In this document: one piece after another, positions 25,309 through 34,922 of the stretch
Numbering within the stretch: position 1 is the stretch's first letter
Layout of the letters: the number at the start of each line of letters is the position of its first letter
Source: Chlamydiales bacterium
GTDB lineage: Bacteria; Chlamydiota; Chlamydiia; Chlamydiales; Criblamydiaceae
Direction: 5' to 3'
NCBI GenBank assembly: GCA_024233575.1
Contig: JACKPN010000006.1
Location: 85,360-149,359 of the forward strand
Length of the DNA stretch: 64,000 nucleotides
Translations under genes and position numbers: made by a program
Notes under the pieces: generated by a model
What the model was told of the DNA's origin: nothing
The model's database searches: none
The model's input: the letters and a program-made list of their open reading frames with translations, nothing else

Positions 25309-26109
25309 TTACTTCGGAGCGCTTTTGCTTACGGTGAAGTCGAGCATTGTCGGTTCAACGCCTAAAGCGTACCGCTCGGCAAAAAGAGCTTTGAACTGTT
25401 CGGAAGCTTCCGCGCTTGTCATCCTGTCTGCGACGACGTCGCGATAAAGGCGGCCGCGCGTTTCAATGATTTCAGAAACGGTATCGGGATCACGGAAAAG
25501 AAGAAGGAGAATCGGCTCAGGAGCAAGGTAGACGCGGATTTTCGCCGATCGCTTCATGGTGATATAATCGAGAAGCGAGGGATAGCCGCCCTCTTTTGTC
25601 TCTGTACCTTTGAGCATTTTATAGAAGATCTCATTCAGGTGTGCATCGCCAAGATCGAGGTTTGCGAGATCTTGAACCTTGGTGACTTTTTGCTGGTCGG
25701 CAGCATGGATCACCTGCTGCCACATCTCATCCTGCAGCGAGGCGTCCGCTTTCATCTCTTCGAAGAATTCCTGATCGCCATACAGAAGATCGGGGAGTTT
25801 TTTCAGAAGCATATACACCTGCTGAAACTCTGTCGGCTTTGCTTCGCGGATCTTTTCATCGAAAAGGATCTTCACGCTGAGCTTGGCAAGGCCAGGTGCT
25901 TGCTCATGGCTGGCGCCATTCTTGCTGCTGACAGCGATCTCATCATACCAGCGTTTGGCGCGCCTGTTGATGAAGTCGCGTTCACTCTCTTCCATGTAAT
26001 AGGAAAACTGCGCCTGCACACCTGTAGATGCGCGGAAGCTTTCGATACGCGCATAGGTCATGAGGGTAAGCAGCATCAGCATGGTCATGACAAACATCAG
26101 CACATTCAT
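25309..26109 (-). CDS. GspK-position protein of the type II secretion operon
   Basis: A 266-aa protein with one N-terminal hydrophobic helix (about residues 3-19, MLMLLTLMTYARIESFR) and a helical, charged periplasmic region. Its place as last gene after gspG-H-I-J and the short N-terminal helix suit a GspK-like minor pseudopilin, which caps the pseudopilus tip. However, the sequence lacks a clear prepilin peptidase site and the overall match is weak. It begins 18 bp after gspJ. It could instead be a chlamydia-specific component. Confidence 0.55.
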   Translation of the reverse strand: MNVLMFVMTMLMLLTLMTYARIESFRASTGVQAQFSYYMEESERDFINRRAKRWYDEIAVSSKNGASHEQAPGLAKLSVKILFDEKIREAKPTEFQQVYMLLKKLPDLLYGDQEFFEEMKADASLQDEMWQQVIHAADQQKVTKVQDLANLDLGDAHLNEIFYKMLKGTETKEGGYPSLLDYITMKRSAKIRVYLAPEPILLLLFRDPDTVSEIIETRGRLYRDVVADRMTSAEASEQFKALFAERYALGVEPTMLDFTVSKSAPK

Positions 26110-26127
26110 AGAAAGAGCCTCCTGCTA

Positions 26128-26844
26128 TTATCTTTCATAGATGATGAACTCCTCAGCATTGGCAAGAGGAAAAGCGTACCGCAGAGGCTCTTCTTTCTCC
26201 ACCAGCTTGACAGTAACGCGCATCATCGCAGGCAGCTGATAATATTCATACTTCCAGTCGGGCAGCCAAGCATCGCGACGTGGAAGCTCCTCAACGACCA
26301 ATCCTTTAGATACGCTGGCCTGCGTGCCTAGCAGCTTGCTGCGATCGCGCTCGGGAGGCACGTAAAAGAGAAACTCAATACGTTCTACGCCGCGCATCAG
26401 CACCTCTTTCTTCATCGGCAGCACCTCATCTTTCTCCCACCGTTTCGGCGAAGGCCAATAAGCAAGGACGAGGTTGTCCTCGCCATCGACGAACAAACGG
26501 CCAAGAACGTGATTAGAGAACTGCTTATCAAGGTCGACGCCGTTATCGAAGGTGAACAGAAGCGTCTCGCTGCCGCGCTTGAACAGAAGGTCGCCATTAT
26601 CCCGTCCCGACTGTAGGAAATAGTCTTTCTTTTCGTTGCGAGGGGAAACAATGGTTGGGATCACATGGGCAAGGCGGTTTTCAATGAAGCGCATTTCGAA
26701 GCTCTCGCGCTGTATTCTGTCGATATTGCGGTCGATCATATCGACCTGACGGTAGAAATAGGTCAGCGTAGTGAGGACCATGACTGTCAGTCCAAGGGCG
26801 ATCAGCAGCTCAAGAAGAGTGAGATGGCGCTTACTTACTCTCAT
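26128..26844 (-). CDS. gspJ: GspJ-like minor pseudopilin
   Basis: A 238-aa protein with a type IV prepilin-like N-terminus: a basic leader (MRVSKRH), then LTLLELLIALGLTVMVLTTLTYFY. The Glu at +5 is present, but the residue before the cleavage point is His instead of Gly. The mature domain is long and beta-rich, as in GspJ. GGAGG lies upstream of the ATG at 26844, and the gene overlaps the end of gspI by 14 bases. Minor pseudopilins prime the pseudopilus in the periplasm. Assignment to J is by order and size. Confidence 0.7.
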   Translation of the reverse strand: MRVSKRHLTLLELLIALGLTVMVLTTLTYFYRQVDMIDRNIDRIQRESFEMRFIENRLAHVIPTIVSPRNEKKDYFLQSGRDNGDLLFKRGSETLLFTFDNGVDLDKQFSNHVLGRLFVDGEDNLVLAYWPSPKRWEKDEVLPMKKEVLMRGVERIEFLFYVPPERDRSKLLGTQASVSKGLVVEELPRRDAWLPDWKYEYYQLPAMMRVTVKLVEKEEPLRYAFPLANAEEFIIYER

Positions 26845-27283
26845 TGGGAGCCTCCTCCTGCGCAATACGACGGACAAGATAGATGAGGTAGTTGTATTCG
26901 ACTGGCTTCTTCGCCTCATCCTTAGTGAAGCGGTAATGCAACTCTACAAGGTAAGCTGACGTCGGGGCGCTCTCCTTAGGTTTCTTCTCGGCGATGCTCA
27001 GCCGGTAGCTGCCACGATAAGGTTTGATCTCCGGCGCCTCCAGGGGCTGCTCAGCGCCTTCTTCGATGGAACTCCACGGAATGACGTTGCGATGCAGCTG
27101 CTCCAGCAGCGATACATAGTGATCATTGACATAGTGGTCAAGGCGTACCTGATCGATGAAACGGTATTCCGCACGCAGCATCAGCACATGGGGAGCGATC
27201 AAAGGAAAGACGCATAAAACAACGAGAGCGAAAGCGATGAGCACTTCCATGATGGTAAGAGGGCGCTTATTCAGCCTGCGCAT
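26831..27283 (-). CDS. gspI: GspI-like minor pseudopilin
   Basis: A 150-aa prepilin-like protein: leader MRRLNKRP, then LTIMEVLIAFALVVLCVFPLIA with the +5 Glu. The residue before the expected cut is Pro, which is unusual for prepilin peptidase. The short globular domain and the place between H and J suit GspI. Its ATG lies inside the end of the upstream gene (17-base overlap), so expression is coupled. Confidence 0.68.
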   Translation of the reverse strand: MRRLNKRPLTIMEVLIAFALVVLCVFPLIAPHVLMLRAEYRFIDQVRLDHYVNDHYVSLLEQLHRNVIPWSSIEEGAEQPLEAPEIKPYRGSYRLSIAEKKPKESAPTSAYLVELHYRFTKDEAKKPVEYNYLIYLVRRIAQEEAPNESK

Positions 27284-27920
27284 CGCTGCCTCCTGTCTTC
27301 GTAAAATAAGGAATCACCTCTTCATAAGTGTAGCGTGTCAGACGTTGATCTTTCTCGGCGGCATCGTTAAGACAAGATTCGGAATTTTCTTTTTTGCTAA
27401 TAACGATCGGCTGGGGGTACCCAGGCAGGCATACAAACGATTCGAGCGCACCGCGATCATCGGCAGTCTCCGATGTCGATAAGCGCAATGCTCCCTTCGA
27501 CATCACCGATCCGCGCGACAGAAACTTGATGTCAATCACCCCTTGCGTGATCGGATAGTCAAGCTCGTCTTTGATAGATACAAAGTGGATCGCCTGCAGG
27601 TTAGCGTGTGCGCGTTCCACTTCTTGCTTCCACCCTTTCGGAAGAGGCGCTTCAGCCTCAAGCCAATACCTGATGCCGCCGGTATTGGGATCTTCAGCAA
27701 ACTTCACATGAATGCCGACATCCATGATCAGCATAATATCCTGCGCCAGCCGCAACTGATCGGCGATAACGGCGACTTCAGTCTTAAAGCGCTGCTCGCG
27801 TACGGCTTTGGCGATATTGATCCCGATAAATCCTGCGGCCAGCGCCAAGATGACGAGAACAATCAGCATCTCAACAAGGGTAATGGCACTGCGCCGCAGG
27901 GTAGTAAACGTTGAGGTCAT
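27267..27920 (-). CDS. gspH: GspH-like minor pseudopilin
   Basis: A 217-aa prepilin-like protein: leader MTSTFTTLRRSA, then ITLVEMLIVLVILALAAGFIG with the +5 Glu. The residue before the cut is Ala, which prepilin peptidases can accept. It is longer than most GspH proteins, with a Cys/Ser/Glu-rich C-terminal extension. The ATG at 27920 shares a base with the gspG stop codon (TGATG). Confidence 0.7.
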   Translation of the reverse strand: MTSTFTTLRRSAITLVEMLIVLVILALAAGFIGINIAKAVREQRFKTEVAVIADQLRLAQDIMLIMDVGIHVKFAEDPNTGGIRYWLEAEAPLPKGWKQEVERAHANLQAIHFVSIKDELDYPITQGVIDIKFLSRGSVMSKGALRLSTSETADDRGALESFVCLPGYPQPIVISKKENSESCLNDAAEKDQRLTRYTYEEVIPYFTKTGGSDAQAE

Positions 27921-28300
27921 CAATCTTTGAACAATGTTTTGTTCGTCTTTTTGTAATCCTCAAATTTGTCGGAGCGGATATGGATGACGCCATCTTCGAC
28001 GGTCACCTCATATTCGTTGCCCCATCCGTCTTTTTCCAAGGATTTTGGATCTTTGACAAGCGGCGAGCTGCGTACCATCTCTTTCCAGTTGCTTTCAACT
28101 TCGTCAAGAGCGTCAGGATCTTCGGCGACGGTGAGGTTGAGGATCGTTTCCAGCTTCTCCATGCCGGCCTTGGTCTTGAACGCTTTGCCTTCGTCGAGGC
28201 TGCCGCGGTAGTTATAGGCGACAACGCCGGTGATCAGCGCGATCAGGAACATAACGATCAAGATCTCGATCAGAGTGATCATTCTTTTTTTGACTTTCAT
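27920..28300 (-). CDS. gspG: Major pseudopilin of type II secretion
   Basis: A 126-aa GspG: leader MKVKKRM, then ITLIEILIVMFLIALITGVVAYNYRG, followed by the typical middle and a C-terminal KDGWGNEYEV...GVIHIRS segment that in GspG shapes the calcium-binding end of the pilin. GspG subunits polymerise into the periplasmic pseudopilus that pushes cargo through the secretin. The residue before the cut is Met instead of Gly. AAGGAG precedes the ATG at 28300. A 140-bp inverted-repeat element separates it from gspF. Confidence 0.88.
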   Translation of the reverse strand: MKVKKRMITLIEILIVMFLIALITGVVAYNYRGSLDEGKAFKTKAGMEKLETILNLTVAEDPDALDEVESNWKEMVRSSPLVKDPKSLEKDGWGNEYEVTVEDGVIHIRSDKFEDYKKTNKTLFKD

Positions 28301-28323
28301 TGTTTTCTCCTTATGAGGTATCT

Positions 28324-28463
28324 GCAAAATTATTTGAGAGTGGTTTTTCTAGCAATTTTTTGTCTCGCCAAGGGCGGAGTTCGAAGCAAACTGAGAACAG
28401 TTTGCGAGAACGAGCGCGAAGCGAGGCGGAAAATTGTAGGAAAAACGCCTCAAATAATTTTGC
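28324..28463. repeat. Inverted-repeat (MITE-like) element, family 1, within the gsp operon
   Basis: A 140-bp non-coding element with perfect 15-bp terminal inverted repeats (GCAAAATTATTTGAG at 28324 and its complement at 28449-28463) and an internal GAAGCAAACTGAGAACAGTTTGC hairpin followed by GAACGAGCGCGAA. The same ends and interior recur at 52121-52274. It fills almost the whole gspF-gspG gap and stops just short of the gspG ribosome-binding site, so it could alter the relative expression of the two. Confidence 0.85.
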
Positions 28464-28478
28464 AAATGGCTCCTTATG

Positions 28479-29663
28479 TTATACCGCTAATGCACTCACA
28501 TCGGTGAGCGGCAGCAGGATCGCAATCAGTATGACGCCGATGATCGATCCCATGACGATCAAGATCAACGGCTGCGCCAATGCCATGGCACGGTCGAGGG
28601 ATTTCTCCATCTCCTCTTCATACATGTCGGCGATCTTATTAAAAATAGCAGATGTATTGCCAGTATCTTCTCCAACAGCGAGCATTCGTGAGACCATCGC
28701 CGGAATCCATTTAGATCCGGTAAGTTCGGCGCTCAAGCTGCTGCCTTCGACGATACGAGCCTCAGCCTCTGAAATCACCTCTTCTAAAACAACGTTTCCC
28801 ATCGATTCACGGGCGATCCGCAGGGAATCGATCATCGTAAGGCCACCGACTTGCAGCGTGCCCATAGTGCGGCAGAAGCGGGCGATAGCCGCCTGCACCA
28901 TCAGCGTTTTGATGACAGGGATATAAAGAAAGTTGCGTTCGATCCAAATCTTGCCCGATGGAGAGCGTATCTTCATCACCAAGAAAGTGACCAGACCGCC
29001 GATGAGAGGAATGTACGCCCACCAATATGCCTGAGCGAAATGGCTAAGGTCCAAAATAAAACGGGTGAAACCGTTAAGATCGCGCTCTGAGAAGATTCCT
29101 TCAATGGAGGGTACGACGAAGCCTAAGAGCAATCCGATAATCACCAAAGAGAAACTAGCGATAATCGAAGGATAGATCAGCGCCGTAGTGATCTGTTTTT
29201 TCAGCTTGTCGCGCTTCTGCAGGTAGATGCTGAGACGCTCAAGTACAATGTCTAATGCGCCTGCCGATTCACCGGCGGTGATCATCGCACGGTAAAGGCG
29301 GTCGAAACTATCGGGAAATGCCGCCATCGCCTCCGATAGGCGCGTACCGGACTTGATCTGTTCGCAGAGGCTTAACAGCACTCGATGGTATTTCTCACCG
29401 CGGTACTGCTCTTCGATAGCTATCAGGCTTTCATAGAGAGGAACGCCGGCACCGACAAGCTGCGACAGCTGAAGAGTAAAGGTCATTAAATTCTCGCCGC
29501 GTAGGTTTTCCTTTGACGATACCTTAGCCCTGCTGCTGAGGTTCGTGACCATGATCCCCTGATCGCGCAGCTTCTGCCGTGCCTCGCGATCATTCTGCCC
29601 TTCTACAACACCTGAAAGCTTCTTTCCACGCCTATCGATTGCTTCATAATAAAACAGAGGCAT
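28479..29663 (-). CDS. gspF: Inner-membrane platform protein of type II secretion
   Basis: A 394-aa GspF, the polytopic protein that couples the GspE ATPase to pseudopilin assembly. It has an N-terminal MPLFYYEAIDRRGKKLSGVVEG segment, two T2SSF domains (about 65-190 and 265-390) with the repeated GAGVPL/E-S pattern, and three membrane helices (about 165-190, 215-235 and 365-390). It is intact and begins 9 bp after the gspE stop. Length and motifs are standard. Confidence 0.93.
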   Translation of the reverse strand: MPLFYYEAIDRRGKKLSGVVEGQNDREARQKLRDQGIMVTNLSSRAKVSSKENLRGENLMTFTLQLSQLVGAGVPLYESLIAIEEQYRGEKYHRVLLSLCEQIKSGTRLSEAMAAFPDSFDRLYRAMITAGESAGALDIVLERLSIYLQKRDKLKKQITTALIYPSIIASFSLVIIGLLLGFVVPSIEGIFSERDLNGFTRFILDLSHFAQAYWWAYIPLIGGLVTFLVMKIRSPSGKIWIERNFLYIPVIKTLMVQAAIARFCRTMGTLQVGGLTMIDSLRIARESMGNVVLEEVISEAEARIVEGSSLSAELTGSKWIPAMVSRMLAVGEDTGNTSAIFNKIADMYEEEMEKSLDRAMALAQPLILIVMGSIIGVILIAILLPLTDVSALAV

Positions 29664-29672
29664 CGGCTACCC

Positions 29673-31356
29673 TCACTCTTCTACGCCGCGCGTAGCGCTC
29701 AGCACTTCAGAAACGGTTGTCACCCCATCGATGATCAGCTGAGCGCCGTGGTCGAGCAACGTGCTCATCCCTGCCTTAACGGCCAGCTCGCGGATCTCGA
29801 CGGCATCGGGACTTTTAACAATTTGTTTTTTTATGGCGTTGTTGATGTTGAGAAGCTCATATAGGCCGTGGCGTCCTTTGTAGCCGGAACCGAAACAGGC
29901 ATCGCATCCTTTACCGTGGTGCAGCTTGCCGTTTTTCAACTGTTTGTGTGTGATACCTATGCTTTTCAGTTCCTGGTCTGTCGGCGTATAGGTTTTCTTG
30001 CATTTGGTGCAGATGCGACGGACAAGGCGCTGAGCGAGGACACCGACGACTGACGATGAAAGCAGATAAGGCTCGACGCCCATATCAACAAGACGTGTAA
30101 TCGCTGATGGGGCATCGTTAGTATGAAGCGTACTCATCACAAGGTGCCCTGTTAGCGATGCCTGAACGGCGATCTCCGCCGTCTCGGCATCACGGATTTC
30201 ACCCACCATGATTACGTCTGGATCTTGACGTAGGATATGTCTCAAGCCTGCAGCAAAGGTGAGGTTGATTTTTGGACGTACACCGATCTGAGCGATTCCT
30301 TTTAGGTTGTATTCAACAGGATCTTCAATAGTCATCACATTGATTTCGTCGCTATTGATCTGACAGATGGCGCTGTATAGTGTGGTCGTCTTACCGCTCC
30401 CTGTAGGTCCTGTCACGAGGATGATTCCTTCCGGCATCGCAATCAGCTTGAGGAAATCTTCGTAAACGCCTTTCAGCATGCCGATCTTGTCCAAGCCTAG
30501 AATAACGTTGCCCTTGTCAAGGATACGCAGAACGATGCGCTCGCCTCCGGAAACAGGGACGGTGCTGACTCGAAAGTCGATTTCCCGCTGTCCCATTTTC
30601 AATTTGATACGCCCATCTTGCGGGAGGCGATGTTCAGCAATGTCAAGTTTGGCCATTACCTTGATGCGTGTCAGTAGCTGCGCTTGATATTCAGGAGCCG
30701 GAGCGTGGCGCGACTGCAAGACTCCATCAATACGGTAACGTACACGCAAGCCATCTTCCGACGGTTCGAAATGGATGTCCGACGCCCCCTGTTGAATCGC
30801 TTCGGTAAGGATCATATTGAGAAGCTTAACGATGGGCGCCTGCTCCTGCCGACGATCCAGCAGGTCATATACTTCGATATCGCCATCGCCTTTCCCGTCA
30901 TCTTTCCGTTCCTGGAGGTCAGCGATCAGCGTCATGACGTCGCCTCCTTGCTCCTGATTATACCAATCGTTGATCGCGCTGAGTATCACATCTCGAGGGG
31001 TATAGACAGGTTTGACGTCGGTGTCAATGATGAGGCGCAGTTCCTCCAGCTACCCATCGCCAAGGGGTCGGCAACGGCAACGACCACTTCGTTTTCGCGC
31101 TTTTCAATAGGGAGCAACACGGCGTTTGGCAAAAGCGTAAGGGATTTTCTCCAGGATATCTCGCGGGATCTGTACGGCGTGGAGAGTTTCCACAGTCTCC
31201 ATGCCGAAGCGTTCAGCCATCGACCTGTTGACGTCATCGCCGCCAACATGCCTTGACGCGCTAAACGTTCTTTTGAATCATCGGCCATAGTACTCACAGC
31301 CCCATGGTGGGCTTTTTTACACAACGGTCCTTCTCAGGGCCGAAGAGAATCGTCAT
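29673..31356 (-). pseudogene. gspE: Type II secretion ATPase; core intact, N-terminal domain frameshifted
   Basis: The hexameric ATPase that drives pseudopilus assembly. From 30989 downward (438 aa) the frame is intact: N2 domain, Walker A GPTGSGKT (residues 194-201 of that frame), Walker B region VIMVGEIRDAETAEIA, and a tetra-cysteine zinc element (CTKCKK...CDACFGSG). Upstream the N1 domain can be followed only by changing frame about four times between about 31040 and 31320 (MAERFGMETVETLHAVQIP; then VLLPIEKRENEVVVAVADPL; then LEELRLIIDTDVKPVYTP). No stop-causing substitutions are needed, and most shifts fit one missing base. The proposed start at 31356 has GAGAGG upstream and overlaps gspD. 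It is either decaying or a consensus error. Confidence 0.85.
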
Positions 31357-33778
31357 CGTTCCTCTCCAGCAGCAGTTTTATTCTTCTCGCACTCGCGTGC
31401 TTGATACAAGTACATGAAGGAAGGGATATCACCGGGCGACGGCACATCTCCAGATGCTTAATCCGCTCAAACCATCTGCAGGGTCAGAAATGATTTTCGG
31501 CGTCAGCATGATATACATGTCGGTGCTGTGGTCCTCAAGCTCTGTCATGCTAAAAGCTTGCCGATTCCAGGAATCTCACCAAGGAACGGAATCTGTTCTT
31601 ACGATCTTGCGAGATCTTTTCTACGGAGGCCGCTGAGGATCACCGTTTGTCCATCGGCAATCCGCACTTCGTTAGTGAGGTGGCGGATGGTCACATCAGG
31701 GCGATCGTTAGGTCGCGGTTGAAGCTTTCGAAAGTGATGTCCGTCTCAAGCGTGATGTAGTTGATCTCTTCATCGCTCAAAGGACACCAATTATCATTCT
31801 CCTCGCGCATATGGATCGTCGGTGTCACCTTGATCGTCGTACCATACTGCGCACGGGTGAAGGAATCTTTAAGCGTCACGCCGCCAACGGTATCGATCTG
31901 AAGATACCGGTGTTGACAGAGATCTCGTCAGTGACAATGATCGTCGCTGTGGTTTGGTTGACAGCAACAACGGAGGGGTTGGCATTGATCTGAATGTCAT
32001 CCTGATTCAACAGAAAGTTGTATACAAGGTCGAAGGCAGGAGAACATGAACTCTTCTGCGCACTTCATCACAAACTGCAAGAGGCCAAAATGTTCAGGGC
32101 CTTGCGCGACGTCATTGAAGGTAATTGAACTCTGTCGCGTTTGGACGCCTGAGAACCCAGTCGAAGCAGGTTCATCCCGTAGTTGGTGTTTCTATCCATT
32201 TTTTTCTCGAAAAGAAGCACGTCGATGTAGACCATCTTCTTCGGTACGTCCAACTTCTTGATCAATTCTTTCAGCTTAGGTAGAGCATTAGCCTCGACAA
32301 CCATGACAATAGCTGATGTCTTAGGATCGACGATAAAGTTCTTGCGTCCTTTGTTCGGGTCTTTATTCCCCTGCTCTGACGAACCGGGAATGACAGGCGC
32401 GGGATTAACGACATAGCGGCCATCTTCGTAGAAGCCGTCGGAGTAGATTTCACGTTGTGTTTTAGGCTCACGCTGCAGGTTCACTTCAGTAAGCGAAAGA
32501 TTCTGCCCCGGGCAGGACTCGCTTCCACATTCCTCAACAGGTTCTTTGATGCCGGCACGGGTCTCGACCATCAGGTTATAGACACGTTCAAGAACATCGG
32601 CAAGCTCGACAGGGTCGGTGTGTTTGGCATTATAGGAGAAGATCACTCGCTCGCGCGCTTCGCCGACCTGTCCTTCGACTTTCATGATGATATCTTCAGC
32701 CTTGGAGATCTCCTCTTCGGTGCCGATCAAAATAGCGCCTGAGCAACGTGGGCCAGCGTGATCACTTTCAACCCATTGCCGCCAAGGGTACTTACTGCCG
32801 CAAGGCTTCGTATTGCGGTCGAGCAAGCGGTCGCGATTATCGCCTTCGGCAGTTCTTCTTCAAACCGATCGAAGATAGCGCAAGATCTGCCCCATCTCTT
32901 TAGCATCAACACGTTGTAGAGGAACGACGCGGTATTCACGGTCGCCGCTGTTAGTCGCGACGAAGTCGTACAGTTTTTCAGCAAATGCGCACTTCGTCGA
33001 TTTCGGCGATCAGTAAAATATCGCGTCCGACCATCTCCAATTCAGAGCTTTTGCGGATTGATAAACTTGTCGAGGAAAAAAGAGATCCTTCTTGTTTCTG
33101 AAGGTTCGAGAAAGAAAAGAAAAGCGATCCTTGTATCGCCGGGAAAGGCTTCCCAAATCCCCGCGATTGTTAGTAATCATACGGATTGCGGAATTGTCGG
33201 TTTTAAGTAGATACAGTTGCCGCAAATAGGTTGTTGCTTTGATGCCAACGCCGTTCTGACGAGAATCATTTCCAGCATCTCATCCCATGAGGCACGCGGA
33301 ATTGGAATATTGGAATTGACACTGACGGGAAGCGAAGCGATGTCGGCAGTCATTAGATAGACATAATCGTGGGAACCATAGTCGATGACAAGATCGCCGA
33401 GCGTTGTGTCGGGCTGATGAAACAAGGCATACTCTTCATCCTGTCCAGCCTCCGCTGCCATATCGCGCCAGCTGTTCTGCAGGATAACGATATTTTCACG
33501 CACTGCGTTAATCTCACTAAGCAGAGTGCGGTAGGCATCTTCGTCAGCGCTTTGGGCAAACAGTCGCCGGCCTCGGTATACAGCGCTTTCAATGCCGCTT
33601 GTCGCTTCTCTAAGTTCAGCGTTGATCTGCAACAGGAACTTCTGCATATCCATGCTAAGATCGCCGCCGCCCGTCCGACCGCCGCCAGCGAGGCTGGCTT
33701 TCTTCTCGGCAATTGTTTGTGCTCCTATCTTCCTACTATTAGGGAAGATAAGAAACAAAGAGGAAATTATTTTTTCAC
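31334..33778 (-). pseudogene. gspD: Type II secretion outer-membrane secretin, many frameshifts
   Basis: The pore of type II secretion. Secretin parts occur in order in different frames: a signal-like start at 33778 (MKK, then SSLFLIF), a coiled region (DMQKFLLQINAELREATSG), an N0-like part (LGDLVIDYGSHDYVYLMTADI), KFINPQKLELEMVGRDILLI, N1-N3 repeats (REYRVVPLQRVDA; ERVIFSYNAKHTDPVELADVLERVYNLM; FIVDPKTSAIVMVVEANALPKLKELIKKLD), VYIDVLLFEKK, and a secretin end (TIKVTPTIHMREENDNW; STDMYIMLTPKIISDP). At least eight frame changes are needed. As read, no functional secretin could be made. The pieces are well conserved at the residue level, so either the loss is recent or the sequence has errors. 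Confidence 0.85.
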
Positions 33779-33894
33779 AATAATGTGCACTTTATTTAAT
33801 TAACTGGTTTTTAATAGATTAATACAGATCGAGTTATTTTTCAACAAGAGTATCAGGTAGAGAGAAAATCGCGTCATTTCTAAATAGAAAAAAA

Positions 33895-34401
33895 TTACTT
33901 TGAAAACCAACTGACAGGGTTCCACCAGGAATACGTTTCCGGTTCTTGGATGTTATTGACAAGATGTTCTTTTTCTTCAGGAGTCATCACTTCCATCTCA
34001 TCCGTTTCTTTGCAAACAATTTTTGTGAATACCGCTTGAGTCTTCTCTTCATTCAGCTTGTAAGTTATATTTTCTGTTCCATGGCTATGCATCTTGAGCC
34101 AAACCAACTTGCCTTCGATCTTATTCTCAACAACAAGATGCTGATCGTACTTTACAGTCATTGTATTAGTCTTAGGGCTAAAAGAAGTCACTGATAAATT
34201 AAATGACTGAATCCAACGAAGGGCATCGCTTGTTTCTTTTGCCATAGCTAGATACTGCTCCGCATTGTCTGCTCCAGGAACAGCTTTATCATTAATGGTG
34301 AACTCAGCCTTTAAAGCCCCTTTTGCAAAGCAGTCAATTGATGATGCCGGATCGCCTTGATAAACAGAGAACCAGAAGTCAAAGAAAGCGCGTTGAACCA
34401 T
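33895..34401 (-). CDS. Small NTF2/SnoaL-like protein (copy 1)
   Basis: A 168-aa AT-rich gene. The pattern of an amphipathic N-terminal helix (VQRAFFDFWFSVYQGDPASSIDCFAKGA) and later beta strands (MTVKYDQHLVVEN, LVWLKMHSHGTEN) resembles NTF2-like fold proteins. It is related to the next upstream gene: both have S-x-Y-x-G-[DE]-P near residue 15 and K-x-[TA]-x-F soon after. GGAG eight bases before the ATG at 34401 fixes the start. It is intact although both flanking conserved genes are frame-broken. The role is unknown. Confidence 0.65.
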   Translation of the reverse strand: MVQRAFFDFWFSVYQGDPASSIDCFAKGALKAEFTINDKAVPGADNAEQYLAMAKETSDALRWIQSFNLSVTSFSPKTNTMTVKYDQHLVVENKIEGKLVWLKMHSHGTENITYKLNEEKTQAVFTKIVCKETDEMEVMTPEEKEHLVNNIQEPETYSWWNPVSWFSK

Positions 34402-34432
34402 TTCAAGCACTCCATCGTCAACTTTTCCTTCT

Positions 34433-34861
34433 TTACCTCTTTTTTACTGCTCTGTTGCTAGTTTCTTCAATTTTAGCATCGAAACTGAAAACACGGGTAC
34501 TGCTCTGCTCATCAACATGTGCCGTGCGTGGACCTTTCGATTTCACATCATGCCATCCATTTTCTCCTTTCAACCAAACCTGTTGCTCAATATCGGCAGT
34601 AATTCCATTGTTGTCCTGTTGATTGAATGTGATTACAAGCCTGGGGATATAGTGCCTAAGTCCTGCAACAGTCGTTAGGTCTTTCATGAATTCGTCACGA
34701 TTACTGCAACTGAGTTCCTCTTGTTCTTTTTTCGCATTGCAGACATTGAATCTGGCCGTCATCTTTTCAGAAAATAGATCTTTCGATTTTGCCGGTTCTC
34801 CCATATATGACGATCTGAGAAATGTTACCATATTCGATTGTAGTGATGAAGCAAGACCCAT
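34433..34861 (-). CDS. Small NTF2/SnoaL-like protein (copy 2)
   Basis: A 142-aa paralog of the adjoining gene (SSYMGEPAKSKDLFSEKMTARFNV against SVYQGDPASSIDCFAKGALKAEF), with strands such as RLVITFNQQDNNGITADIEQQVWLKGEN. The ATG at 34861 has AAGGAG upstream. The pair forms a small AT-rich, intact two-gene unit between the secretin and the next broken gene, which suggests insertion into the operon. There is no signal peptide. The ligand or partner is unknown. Confidence 0.65.
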   Translation of the reverse strand: MGLASSLQSNMVTFLRSSYMGEPAKSKDLFSEKMTARFNVCNAKKEQEELSCSNRDEFMKDLTTVAGLRHYIPRLVITFNQQDNNGITADIEQQVWLKGENGWHDVKSKGPRTAHVDEQSSTRVFSFDAKIEETSNRAVKKR

Positions 34862-34922
34862 GTTGCACTCCTTGTTGTTATGGTTGCTCATAAAAACCAT
34901 AATCATTTTGAGGCTTTGATGT

